From: Thalassobacillus devorans
GTDB taxonomy: Bacteria > Bacillota > Bacilli > Bacillales > Halobacillaceae
Reading direction: 5' to 3'
Length of the DNA: 64,000 bases
Assembly: GCF_900176565.1 (NCBI RefSeq)
Contig: NZ_FXEH01000005.1
Location: 707,384 to 771,383, forward strand
Shown here: piece after piece, positions 7,624 through 15,404 of the stretch
Numbering within the stretch: position 1 is the first letter of the stretch
How the letters are laid out: each line of letters opens with the position of its first letter
Translations under genes and position numbers: made by a program
Notes under the pieces: generated by a model
Seen by the model: the letters and a program-made list of their open reading frames with translations, nothing else
Told to the model about the DNA's origin: nothing
The model's database searches: none

Positions 7624-8680
7624 AGTTAGAAGATACGGATTGGACAGGAGATTCTCTCTCCTCTTCCTGGTTTGCGTCTGTCTTCTCGTCAGCTTTCGGA
7701 CTGAGCCAGAACGTAAACCACGAACCTTCTTTAATAATCGGATCCAAATCGAAAATATCAAAGTCTCCTTTTGCGAAAATCGTATCTAAGTCCGATTGTT
7801 TCGGCAGGGCATAGAGGTTAGAGTGCGCAACAAAGAAACTATTGAACGCGGAAGAAAACGCTTTGCCATGCTCGGTGCCGCTGAGTGGGGTGATAACGGA
7901 AACGACGCCATCCCCCTTCAGGTTTTCATTAATTTTCTCAAGCAGCAGGCTGCGATCCTCCGGATGGATATAATGAAAAATATTATGCAGCAGAATCATA
8001 TCGACTTTACCTTCTTCAGGCTCCCATTCTTCAAAGTCACCTACTTCAAATCTGATATTCGGATAATCTTTCGATTGCAGCCTGGCACTCTCGATCACTT
8101 TTTCATTGATATCGACACCAATCATGTTTATGTCAGGAAAATGGTCGGCCAGCTTCCTTAAATATCCGCCATGACCACAGCCGAGATCGACGATCGTTTC
8201 AATTTTTTGCTCACGTACTTTCCGTTTGATTTTCCGGATGGCAAAATGCTCCAGTAATGCTGATGTCTCCGCAACGATGCCGCCAAACTCTTCATGGTCG
8301 AAGGAAGACCGTTCCTGCGAACGCATAATGTTCGGATAAGCAAGCAACGTCGGCAGGTGCAGTTCCATCATCTCCTTCAACAGTGCCGCTACCCCAGGGG
8401 ATCCATAATCTGACATTAAGGCGCTGCACCGTTTTTTGGAGGTGCGGAATTTACTGTCCTTTTCTTTCAAGTGTTTTAATTCAACTCCGACCTGAACCCA
8501 GGATTCCAGCAAATCTTCGGGATAGCCGGTGCGAAATGCTACTTCTTCAATCGAAGCGGGTTCCTTGAATTCATCGAATAACCCAAGCTCCGAGCCGACA
8601 TAGGCATGCCAACTGTATAAAAACGATTCATTTTTCTTCATCCATTTACGTGCCTGCATAGCTATCGTCCATTCATTCAT
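7622..8680 (-). CDS. Class I SAM-dependent methyltransferase (O-methyltransferase-like)
   Basis: 352 aa. Residues about 1-95 form a helical/winged-helix dimerisation domain of the kind found in plant-type and antibiotic O-methyltransferases. The Rossmann methyltransferase domain follows, with motif I VDLGCGHGGYLRKLADHFPD (around residue 165), the acidic ribose-binding site GVDINEKVIESA and the GDFEEW motif. The start overlaps the end of the FAD monooxygenase gene by 8 bp, so the two are coupled and probably act on the same small molecule, hydroxylating and then methylating it. The substrate is unknown. The pair is absent from this place in B. subtilis. Confidence 0.82.
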   Translation of the reverse strand: MNEWTIAMQARKWMKKNESFLYSWHAYVGSELGLFDEFKEPASIEEVAFRTGYPEDLLESWVQVGVELKHLKEKDSKFRTSKKRCSALMSDYGSPGVAALLKEMMELHLPTLLAYPNIMRSQERSSFDHEEFGGIVAETSALLEHFAIRKIKRKVREQKIETIVDLGCGHGGYLRKLADHFPDINMIGVDINEKVIESARLQSKDYPNIRFEVGDFEEWEPEEGKVDMILLHNIFHYIHPEDRSLLLEKINENLKGDGVVSVITPLSGTEHGKAFSSAFNSFFVAHSNLYALPKQSDLDTIFAKGDFDIFDLDPIIKEGSWFTFWLSPKADEKTDANQEEERESPVQSVSSN

Positions 8681-10013
8681 CTATTTCTACCCCTTCCAGT
8701 TCGTTGCGTTTCCATGGATAATCATCTGTTTCATCAAAAATATAGCGTTGCTGCTGGTGATCTGTAATGCTTTTTTTGCGGACTGGCAGCATACTGCCTT
8801 GTATAGCCCGATCAACGAGGGAAAAATCCCAGATTCCAAGACCTGATGTATTGAGCATTTGTTTCACATGAAGCTGATCATCTTCGTACATCCGCTGCAC
8901 GGCCTGCATCCTCAGCTTTCGCCACCAGGCATATGGATACGAATAGACAAGCGCTGATAGATGGCTCAGCTTCAATAAGAACGACACTCTCGGACGCCGT
9001 ACCTGCTCATAGTAGGAAAGATAGCTATGATATGGCTTGCTCTTGTGCTTACACCAGCTGAGCAGTTCTCCGAGCACGTCGGCATCCTGAATAGCAAGGT
9101 TCATCCCTTCCCCCGCCATTGGATGGACTGTATGCGCGGCATCTCCCAAGAGCGCCATGTTCCCCCGGACGTAACGATCGACGTGATAGGTGTACGGCAC
9201 CATCAGCTGGATCTGTTTCCAATCCTTAATGGCACGAACATACTCTTTCAGCCGCGGCTCCAAATCGCCATAGACTTCATAAACGTGTTCCAGTCCCTTT
9301 TCCTTAATGGCTTTATATTCACCAGCTTTGATTAAGAGCACTGTTCGGATTTCATGATCGGGCAAAGGGAACATCCCAAGGAAAGACTCCTTCGTCGTGA
9401 CGATTTTCCCTTCCAAAAAAGATTCCGGCCGTGGAATGGTGACCGTTAAAAAATGATGGTTGTAATCCTTCCGTTTTATGGACACATCCATCGCCTGGCG
9501 TGTCGGGGAGCTTCTCCCCTCCGCACCGATATAGACATTCGCTGTTATGGCATAGGTTTCTTTTGCCTGCTTGATTTTGGCATGACCGTTTTCAAAACCG
9601 AGAAAACGTGCTCCAGGTATAAAATGAAAGTATTCCCCATACTGACTTGCTTTGTTGCGTAAAATCTCTTTGATTTTTTCATGGGGGATCATTACCGAAT
9701 AATTGTACGTACTGGCAATCCGGTTATAGGTGAGCTCTGTGCTGCCAATTTCCTCAGGGGGTCTGCCGGGATTTATATCGGCTTCCTGGAAGGCGAGCGT
9801 TTCGATTTTATGTCCGTATTGCAACACTTCCGGCAAAAGATCCATTTGATCCAATATCGCTATCGTTTTAGGCTGGAGAAGTTCTCCTTTGTATAAGGGA
9901 GACTCATCTTTCAATTGTTCAGCGACCGTCACATGCACACCGCTGCTTGCCAATTTGACTGCAAGGGCAAGTCCTCCGACTCCTCCGCCAGCTACGAAAA
10001 TTTCCGTTTGCAA
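8673..10013 (-). CDS. FAD-dependent aromatic-type monooxygenase
   Basis: 446 aa, PHBH/UbiH family flavoprotein. The N-terminal dinucleotide-binding motif is VAGGGVGGLALAVKLASSG. The second FAD motif, GDAAHTVHPMAGEGMNLAIQ (around residue 290), carries the GD that contacts the flavin ribityl chain. Such enzymes use NAD(P)H and O2 to hydroxylate or epoxidise aromatic or quinone-like substrates. The start is a TTG at 10013 preceded by AAGGGGG. The coupled downstream methyltransferase suggests tailoring of a menaquinone-like or secondary metabolite; this is inference. Confidence 0.85.
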   Translation of the reverse strand: MQTEIFVAGGGVGGLALAVKLASSGVHVTVAEQLKDESPLYKGELLQPKTIAILDQMDLLPEVLQYGHKIETLAFQEADINPGRPPEEIGSTELTYNRIASTYNYSVMIPHEKIKEILRNKASQYGEYFHFIPGARFLGFENGHAKIKQAKETYAITANVYIGAEGRSSPTRQAMDVSIKRKDYNHHFLTVTIPRPESFLEGKIVTTKESFLGMFPLPDHEIRTVLLIKAGEYKAIKEKGLEHVYEVYGDLEPRLKEYVRAIKDWKQIQLMVPYTYHVDRYVRGNMALLGDAAHTVHPMAGEGMNLAIQDADVLGELLSWCKHKSKPYHSYLSYYEQVRRPRVSFLLKLSHLSALVYSYPYAWWRKLRMQAVQRMYEDDQLHVKQMLNTSGLGIWDFSLVDRAIQGSMLPVRKKSITDHQQQRYIFDETDDYPWKRNELEGVEIDE

Positions 10014-10091
10014 AATCCAACCCCCTTTTTTCTGACTGCTTCTACTCTATTTCCACAAAAAGCAGCCAGGGAAACGCTTTACCATACGAAA

Positions 10092-10128
10092 CACCCCGGG
10101 CCCTCCAGAATTTGGAGGACCCGGGGTG
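10092..10128. repeat. Strong GC-rich hairpin
   Basis: CACCCCGGGCCCTCC (10092-10106) pairs with the arm at 10114-10128 at 14 of 15 positions around a 7-nt loop. It lies between the epuA terminator and the monooxygenase start. Neither strand has a T-run after it, so it is not a standard terminator. Confidence 0.6.
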
Positions 10129-10144
10129 CAGCAGGCGGGCATGA

Positions 10145-10172
10145 AAAAAGCCCCGCATCATCATGCTGGGGC
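10145..10172 (-). terminator. Terminator after epuA
   Basis: On minus, GCCCC-AGCAT pairs with ATGC-GGGGC (one bulge) and is followed by TTTTTTC. It closes the mbl-flhO-flhP-epuA block. Confidence 0.8.
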
Positions 10173-10188
10173 CGGGCTGGTTTCTATA

Positions 10189-10500
10189 TCAATCTGTTTT
10201 TGTGGCGATATTCCAAATGTGCTCCCACGTCTCTAACTTCAGTACATCCAGTGGATCGCCGTCTCCAAGTACACCATAACCTACGATCAACCCGACAATC
10301 AATGCGAGTACACATAAAATCGTGATGACAATCAGACGCAGCCAAATCGGGAAAATCCTGCGACGTGGCGGCTTCTCCTCTTTTTTACGTGACGTTCGAT
10401 TCTTTTCATCGGCACTTTTTGCAGCTGGTTTTGTTTCAGCTTCATTTTTATATTTTTTTCTTGTTGTCGGCTGTTTTTGACCGGTAGGGTTTGTTGACAT
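10189..10500 (-). CDS. EpuA-family RNA polymerase-associated membrane peptide
   Basis: 103 aa. The first 50 residues are hydrophilic and Lys/Arg-rich. One membrane helix follows (IWLRLIVITILCVLALIVGL, about 52-74) and then the family signature GYGVLGDGDPLDVLK-WEHI. This is the EpuA family (annotated by databases as 'DNA-directed RNA polymerase subunit beta'); despite that name it is a small membrane protein, not RpoB. It follows flhP by about 20 bp and is probably co-transcribed. Its cellular role is not established. Confidence 0.8.
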   Translation of the reverse strand: MSTNPTGQKQPTTRKKYKNEAETKPAAKSADEKNRTSRKKEEKPPRRRIFPIWLRLIVITILCVLALIVGLIVGYGVLGDGDPLDVLKLETWEHIWNIATKTD

Positions 10501-10520
10501 GGTTGGGTAACTCCTTACAG

Positions 10521-11351
10521 TTAAGATCTCAGTTGATTGACCAAGCCACTCATCTGATCGCTCAAAGAAATAGATTGGCCATTGAATTGATAGGCTCGTT
10601 GTACCATCAGCATATTCGTCATTTGCTTTTGCATATCGACATTAGAGGATTCGAGTGCCCCAGTCTGTATATGTACGTCATCAGCAGCAACCGCCTGGAT
10701 AATTTCATTTGCTTCCAGATTCAGTTCATCCTCTGCAGGCAGGCGGAAGGTATTGTTCTCACTGGCCTCCAGTATCCGTGGTCGTACCGCTTCTACAATA
10801 CCGAGTCGCCCTTCGACAGATTGACCTTCTTCTCTGTCTACTATAATCGTACCATTTTCAGCTATTGTCAATCCATTAAAACCATCTTCCAGTACAATAC
10901 GGCCGTTTTCACCAAGCACAGGCGCCCCATTGGAATCCGTCAGCATCAACTGATTGCCCCCAATCGGGTTCAAGTAAAAGTTTCCTGCTCGTGTATAACG
11001 GACCTCTGTCCCCTCATCTGTCGGCACTTCTACCTGGAACATATGGTTATCCGTAAGTAAGGCAGCATCAAGACTTCGTTCCGTTGTCTGCAGCGTTCCT
11101 TTGGTCAAATCCACTGTCACAGCACCCAGTTTGGCGCCGGAACCACTGCGGATGCCCTCAGGTGTCATTCGAGGGACAGAGGTGTTTTTCTCATCGAGGT
11201 TGTTGATCTGCTGCATCAATAAAGATGAAAATTCTGCATTACGTGTTTTATATCCCGGCGTATTGCTGTTTGCCAGATTATTACCGATTACGTCCAGTTT
11301 TTGCTGCAGCTGTCCCATCGTCACCGCAGCCTGGATCATTGACCTCGACAT
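10521..11351 (-). CDS. flhP: Flagellar hook-basal body protein FlhP
   Basis: 276-aa distal-rod/hook-family protein (FlgG-like). It has the N-terminal coiled coil with the conserved ANSNTPGYKTRNAEF block and the C-terminal LESSNVDMQKQMTNMLMVQR basal-body signature. Exported by the flagellar type III system and assembled in the rod with FlhO. GGAGGGAC precedes the ATG, 12 bp after flhO ends. Same order (mbl-flhO-flhP) as B. subtilis. Confidence 0.93.
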   Translation of the reverse strand: MSRSMIQAAVTMGQLQQKLDVIGNNLANSNTPGYKTRNAEFSSLLMQQINNLDEKNTSVPRMTPEGIRSGSGAKLGAVTVDLTKGTLQTTERSLDAALLTDNHMFQVEVPTDEGTEVRYTRAGNFYLNPIGGNQLMLTDSNGAPVLGENGRIVLEDGFNGLTIAENGTIIVDREEGQSVEGRLGIVEAVRPRILEASENNTFRLPAEDELNLEANEIIQAVAADDVHIQTGALESSNVDMQKQMTNMLMVQRAYQFNGQSISLSDQMSGLVNQLRS

Positions 11352-11363
11352 ACCTGTCCCTCC

Positions 11364-12182
11364 TTACGTCAATCTGCCAATCTCATTGACAGCTTTGTCC
11401 ATACTTTGATCATAAGCTTTCAACACCCGCTGATTCATTTCAAAATTACGGTAGGTATTCATCATTTCCGTCATCGTTTTGCCGGCATCCACATTGGAAC
11501 GCTCCAAATGGTTTTGCTGTACAGAAAAATTCACACCTGGCGTCTGTCTTGCATTTTCCGCTTCGCCTTCTTCCAGGCGGAACGAGGTATCCCCTTCTTT
11601 AACAAGGCTGTTAGCATCATTAATATAGGCGATGCCAAGCGGAGTATCATTACCAGCCACATTGATCGTGCCATCTGAGGCTACATCAAAATCCATCCCG
11701 CCGACATCAATCCGGCTTCCTTCCTCATCGAGAACATAATTCCCTGTCTGTGTTACCAGGTATCCTTGTCCATCCACGGTGAAATTTCCATTTCGAGTAT
11801 AACGCGCTTCTCCGTCCTCATGTTGAACGGTAAAATATAACGATCCCTCTTCATCAGGAAGGTCGCCGTTAACCAGTGCCAGATCTGTCCCGATTCCTGT
11901 CTCCCGGATATCTCCCTGGGCAAAATCAGGCACCGTTTCCTGCAAGTAAGTGCCGGTATTAAGTCCACCAAGTTCCTGGTTGAACGGGACGTGCAATCCC
12001 CTGCCGGTCGGCAAGCTTTTCGCTTCCATCCGCTGCATCAATAATTCCGGAAATGCACGCATAACACCCTGGTCCGATTTAAACCCTGGGGTATTGGCAT
12101 TCGCCATGTTATTCGATAATGCTTCCTGGCGGCGCTGCTGTGCAATCATGCCAGAAGCAGCCGTATAGAATCCTCTCAGCAA
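11364..12182 (-). CDS. flhO: Flagellar hook-basal body protein FlhO
   Basis: 272-aa FlgF/FlgG-like rod protein. N-terminal MLRGFYTAASGMIAQQRRQE and NNMANANTPGFK are the rod signature; the C-terminal half ends with LERSNVDAGKTMTEMMNTYR, the basal-body C-terminal domain. The start is a TTG at 12182 after GGAAGGAG. It follows mbl, with a family B repeat in the 123-bp gap. FlhO and FlhP are needed to complete the rod in B. subtilis, and their linkage to the actin homologue Mbl is conserved. Confidence 0.93.
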   Translation of the reverse strand: MLRGFYTAASGMIAQQRRQEALSNNMANANTPGFKSDQGVMRAFPELLMQRMEAKSLPTGRGLHVPFNQELGGLNTGTYLQETVPDFAQGDIRETGIGTDLALVNGDLPDEEGSLYFTVQHEDGEARYTRNGNFTVDGQGYLVTQTGNYVLDEEGSRIDVGGMDFDVASDGTINVAGNDTPLGIAYINDANSLVKEGDTSFRLEEGEAENARQTPGVNFSVQQNHLERSNVDAGKTMTEMMNTYRNFEMNQRVLKAYDQSMDKAVNEIGRLT

Positions 12183-12200
12183 GGGAATCGCTCCTTCCTA

Positions 12201-12302
12201 TTAGAAAAACTTGGCTTATCGCCAAGGCTTTATGGCGAAAGCCTTAGTCTTTTCTTATACTTTAACCCTTTAACAAAGTTAAACTTTCTTAAAGTATAAA
12301 AA
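12201..12302 (-). repeat. Family B repeat, copy 1 (multi-hairpin, terminator-ended)
   Basis: About 102 bp between mbl and flhO. Read on minus it holds ATACTTTAA/TTAAAGTAT (12297-12257, with inner GTTAAA pairing), then AAGGCTTT/AAAGCCTT, then CTTGGC/GCCAAG followed by TTTTTCT. Near-identical copy at 19253-19358; diverged copies at 16569, 25582, 43311 and 60181. Confidence 0.8.
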
Positions 12303-12305
12303 CCG

Positions 12306-13310
12306 TTACCTTCTGATTTTATTTTTTGCGATCTTATCGATGTTTTCCAGCATAATTCCAGTACCCTTCGCGACGCAGTTCATCGGCTCTTCTGCGACAA
12401 GGACGGGTACCTTCAATTCTTCTGCCAGTAATTTATCGATGCCATGAATCAACGCACCACCACCCGTAATAATGATGCCACGGTCGATAATGTCTGCTGA
12501 CAATTCCGGCGGTGTGCGCTCGAGAACCGATTTAGCCGCCTGTACAATGACCATCACCGATTCATGAAGTGCTTTTTCAATTTCGGAAGAACGAACCGTG
12601 ATCGTACGTGGAAGTCCGGAAACCATGTCACGTCCGCGAATATCGATTTCTTCATCACGTCCATCAGGGAAAACAGTAGCGACACTGATTTTAATTTCCT
12701 CAGCCGTACGTTCACCGATCAATAGCTTGTACTCTTTTTTAATATAACTTAGGATTTCCTGGTCGAATTTATCACCAGCCATTTTGATAGAAGAAGCCGT
12801 AACGATATCCCCCATGGAAAGGACAGCAACATCTGTCGTTCCACCACCGATATCAACGACCATGTTACCGCTCGGCTGGAAAATTTCCATCCCTGCACCG
12901 ATGGCTGCCACTTTTGGCTCTTCTTCCAGGTAAACTTTTTTCGCTCCGGATTTCTCTGCCGCTTCCCGGATCGCTTTTTGTTCGACCTTCGTTATATTAG
13001 TTGGACAGCATATCAACATGCGAGGCTTTGATAGAAAGCCACGCACATTGATTTTATCTATAAAATGTTTCAACATCGCTTCGGTAACGTCAAAATCAGC
13101 GATCACACCATCTTTAAGTGGGCGGATCGCCTCTATATTACCAGGAGTACGGCCAACCATCCGGCGGGCGTCCTCCCCTACTTCCAGGACTTTTCCTGTA
13201 GTCCGGTCCATAGCGACTACAGAAGGCTCATCCAGGACGATTCCTTTTCCACGCACATGGATCAGCACATTCGCGGTACCAAGATCAATTCCGATATCTC
13301 TAGCTAGCAT
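12306..13310 (-). CDS. mbl: Actin-like rod-shape protein Mbl
   Basis: 334-aa MreB-family ATPase that forms membrane-associated filaments and directs the elongation machinery of the side wall. The start at 13310 (MLARDIGIDLGTANVLIHV) is chosen over an upstream in-frame ATG because it matches the family N-terminus and has GGGAGG upstream. Phosphate-1 motif DLGTAN, phosphate-2 MVVDIGGGTTDVAVLS and the adenosine motif ITGGGALI are intact. The length matches B. subtilis Mbl. It follows spoIIID as in B. subtilis, where the two are co-transcribed during sporulation. Confidence 0.96.
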   Translation of the reverse strand: MLARDIGIDLGTANVLIHVRGKGIVLDEPSVVAMDRTTGKVLEVGEDARRMVGRTPGNIEAIRPLKDGVIADFDVTEAMLKHFIDKINVRGFLSKPRMLICCPTNITKVEQKAIREAAEKSGAKKVYLEEEPKVAAIGAGMEIFQPSGNMVVDIGGGTTDVAVLSMGDIVTASSIKMAGDKFDQEILSYIKKEYKLLIGERTAEEIKISVATVFPDGRDEEIDIRGRDMVSGLPRTITVRSSEIEKALHESVMVIVQAAKSVLERTPPELSADIIDRGIIITGGGALIHGIDKLLAEELKVPVLVAEEPMNCVAKGTGIMLENIDKIAKNKIRR

Positions 13311-13477
13311 GTTTAGTAGATCCTCCCTGTTCAACACAAGACTTTTCTCGCATCCGTTCGAAAACATAATGCATCTAATGTTATATTCTATCATAAAAGT
13401 ACGACCATCGTCGCACCTCTACTGAAAAAACTTTCCAAAATTCGAGGAAATTATACAAAAGGGAGGATCTTTTCTGT

Positions 13478-13765
13478 TTATTGTGAGGGCTGTACAGGCT
13501 GATTGTTTTCTGGCTGTATTTTCATCTGGTACTTACGCTTCGTGGCTTCCCCACCACGGAGATGGCGGATCTCCTTATGGTAGTCGAGGATCTTTTTTAC
13601 TTGCGCGGCCATTTCAGGATTCAACTCTGGGAGCCGTTCAGTCAAATCCTTATGGACGGTACTCTTCGAAACGCCGAATTCCTTCGCGATCACTCGCACT
13701 GTTTTTTTCGTTTCCACAATGTATTCCCCTATCTTGATGGTCCTCTCTTTGATGTAATCATGCAC
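13478..13765 (-). CDS. spoIIID: Sporulation transcription factor SpoIIID
   Basis: 95-aa mother-cell DNA-binding protein that switches sigma-E gene expression and helps activate sigK. The helix-turn-helix is TVRVIAKEFGVSKSTVHKDL (about 22-41) and the second basic contact region is HKEIRHLRGGEATKRKYQ. Nearly identical to B. subtilis SpoIIID for the first 80 residues, with a divergent tail. GTG start at 13765 after AGGAGG. Confidence 0.97.
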   Translation of the reverse strand: MHDYIKERTIKIGEYIVETKKTVRVIAKEFGVSKSTVHKDLTERLPELNPEMAAQVKKILDYHKEIRHLRGGEATKRKYQMKIQPENNQPVQPSQ

Positions 13766-14078
13766 ATCACTCGCCTCCTATGGTTGACTATCCAAGGTGT
13801 GTATTGAGACAAGGTGATTCACTTGGGGTATGTTATCGATGAAAAAGAGCATTTAACCGAAACTGTGTCATTTCTATGTGCGTAACGTTCACCTCGGATG
13901 CTACCGAATGCTCGGTTAATTACATCTTATTAGTGGGCTGGCAGGAATATGTATGAAAAACAAGGCGACAAGTCCTGAAATTAAGCGAAAACCGTCTTTT
14001 TGAGGGTATGAGGGGAAGGACAAGTTCATGACAAAAAAATTTATGCATAATATCCCAATAGGTGTACAAAATAAAAAA
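13766..14078. other. Gene-free stretch upstream of spoIIID
   Basis: 313 bp between spoIIID and the spoIIQ terminator. It must hold the spoIIID promoter (sigma-E in B. subtilis). CATACCCC and AATACACA on minus loosely resemble the sigma-E -10 CATACAAT, but no -35 can be assigned with confidence. No other structure seen. Confidence 0.4.
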
Positions 14079-14097
14079 GCCGCGCAGGACGCGCGAC
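14079..14097 (-). terminator. Terminator after spoIIQ
   Basis: On minus, GTCGCGCG pairs with CGCGCGGC-like bases around TCC and is followed by TTTTTTATTTT. Located just past the spoIIQ stop. Confidence 0.85.
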
Positions 14098-14102
14098 TTT
14101 AA

Positions 14103-15029
14103 TCAGGTTTGTGTCATGGAAATAGAGGATTCGGCATCTTCATTCATACCAGGCTCTTCTTCGACGCCTGTTTCTTCGTCACCTTCACCTGGTGCTTCTT
14201 CTTCCGCTCCAGGTTCCAATTCTCCGATTTCCTCGTCACTTACATCTTGATTTTCTTCTTCATTCGTGGCATCTTCACCTTCAGCTGATCCTTCTTCATT
14301 AGCTGCATCACTGTCTTTTGTTTTTTCAGTGTTCTGTTTTTCCAGTTCACTGAAAGGCTTTCCGAAGAATGATTCTGGATTCAAAGCTTCACCATCTTTG
14401 CGGACTTCAAAGTGTACATGAACTCCACTTGCCTGTCCAAAGATGTTTCTGCCTGAAGTACCAAGGACATCCCCTTGCTTGACTTCCGCACCAGCTTCTG
14501 TTTGTACTTCATCAAGGCTTGCATAAACAGTTGTCACTTCCTGGCCATGATCGATTTGGACGACATTCCCGTAAAGCGGATCTTCTTTCACTTCTGTAAC
14601 GGTACCACTTAACGCTGCTGTGACATCGAATTTCTCATCGTTTTTCGTGATATCGACACCTGTACTCTGGTAATACTTATTGTCATATAATACAAGTGCG
14701 TTTTCCTGGTCTTCCTCAGAAGCGTCGTAATCATAAAACTTCGTTACAATTGTAGAATTCTCCTGCTCTGCTACTGGCATCGTCAACTCTTCACTTTGTT
14801 CCATGACTGGGACAGCATCTTCATCTCCGAATGGATCTTCTGTGATCACTTCATCATTCACATTCGGATCATCCGCAAAATCAACTTCTTCTCCACGCTG
14901 CTGATACCAAAGGACTCCTGCTAAAACTAGAGCTGCAACCGAAAGATAGATTGCCGGGTACACCCACTTCTTACCTAACAAGCGTCGGAACTTAAGTTTT
15001 GTGACGCTCTTTTTTTCTTCATCTCTCAT
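14103..15029 (-). CDS. spoIIQ: Stage II sporulation protein SpoIIQ (M23/LytM-like, forespore)
   Basis: 308 aa. A membrane anchor (WVYPAIYLSVAALVLAGVLW, about 22-41) is followed by an intermembrane-space LytM domain (about 105-215), then a long Glu/Asp-rich tail of some 85 residues. SpoIIQ in the forespore membrane binds SpoIIIAH in the mother-cell membrane to build the feeding-tube channel and hold the engulfing membrane. The metal site is incomplete: the first histidine of the H-x-x-x-D motif is Ser122 (STGVD), while H204-x-H206 is present. This matches the inactive form known from B. subtilis. A sigma-F promoter lies upstream. Confidence 0.93.
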   Translation of the reverse strand: MRDEEKKSVTKLKFRRLLGKKWVYPAIYLSVAALVLAGVLWYQQRGEEVDFADDPNVNDEVITEDPFGDEDAVPVMEQSEELTMPVAEQENSTIVTKFYDYDASEEDQENALVLYDNKYYQSTGVDITKNDEKFDVTAALSGTVTEVKEDPLYGNVVQIDHGQEVTTVYASLDEVQTEAGAEVKQGDVLGTSGRNIFGQASGVHVHFEVRKDGEALNPESFFGKPFSELEKQNTEKTKDSDAANEEGSAEGEDATNEEENQDVSDEEIGELEPGAEEEAPGEGDEETGVEEEPGMNEDAESSISMTQT

Positions 15030-15049
15030 TTGTTCATCACCTCAGCAAC

Positions 15050-15079
15050 CATTCTGAGCAAAAAATGAGAGACTTATAC
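15050..15079 (-). promoter_or_regulatory. Sigma-F promoter of spoIIQ
   Basis: On minus, GTATA (15079-15075), a 15-bp spacer and GCTCAGAATG (15059-15050) fit the sigma-F consensus GYATA-N15-GGNNANANTR with one mismatch. It ends 20 bp before the start codon. B. subtilis spoIIQ is a sigma-F gene. Confidence 0.65.
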
Positions 15080-15163
15080 ATCCAATCAAAAAAAATTATC
15101 ATAAACTGGAAGAAAATTCAGTTAAATAAATGTAAACCAGTACCTGTGAACCGTAGTTAGTTT

Positions 15164-15285
15164 AAGGTGGCCGGGAAATAACTCGCTTTCCGTGGGAAAG
15201 ACGGCAAGCCTCCTCGGGCTTTAGCCCTGCGGGGTCTTGCCAGCCTTCTTCTCCCAGAGGAGTCTCGTCATTTCCCGGCCACCTT
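15164..15285. repeat. Family A GC-rich palindromic repeat, intact copy
   Basis: 122-bp element with perfect 16-bp terminal inverted repeats: AAGGTGGCCGGGAAAT (15164-15179) and its complement (15270-15285). Inner segments are GC-rich and also partly self-complementary (GCAAGCC, CTGCGGGGTCTTGCC). It occupies the middle of the 375-bp gap between spoIIQ and spoIID. No ORF. Confidence 0.85.
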
Positions 15286-15365
15286 CTTCATAATTGCAAT
15301 GGGAGTTACTAAATTAGGTATGGTACATTTATTCATTTACGTAAAAGCTAAAGATCTAAGGCATG

Positions 15366-15390
15366 AAAAAAGCCTGCAGAATGTTTCTAC
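15366..15390 (-). terminator. Terminator after spoIID
   Basis: On minus, AGCTTGTAG pairs with CTGCAGGCT (including G-U pairs) and is followed by TTTTTT. Confidence 0.7.
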
Positions 15391-15404
15391 AAGCTTTACT
15401 CATA

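Noticed and set aside
15030-15404. Insertion sequence between spoIIQ and spoIID
   Set aside because: No transposase frame; the 122-bp palindrome belongs to the dispersed family A.
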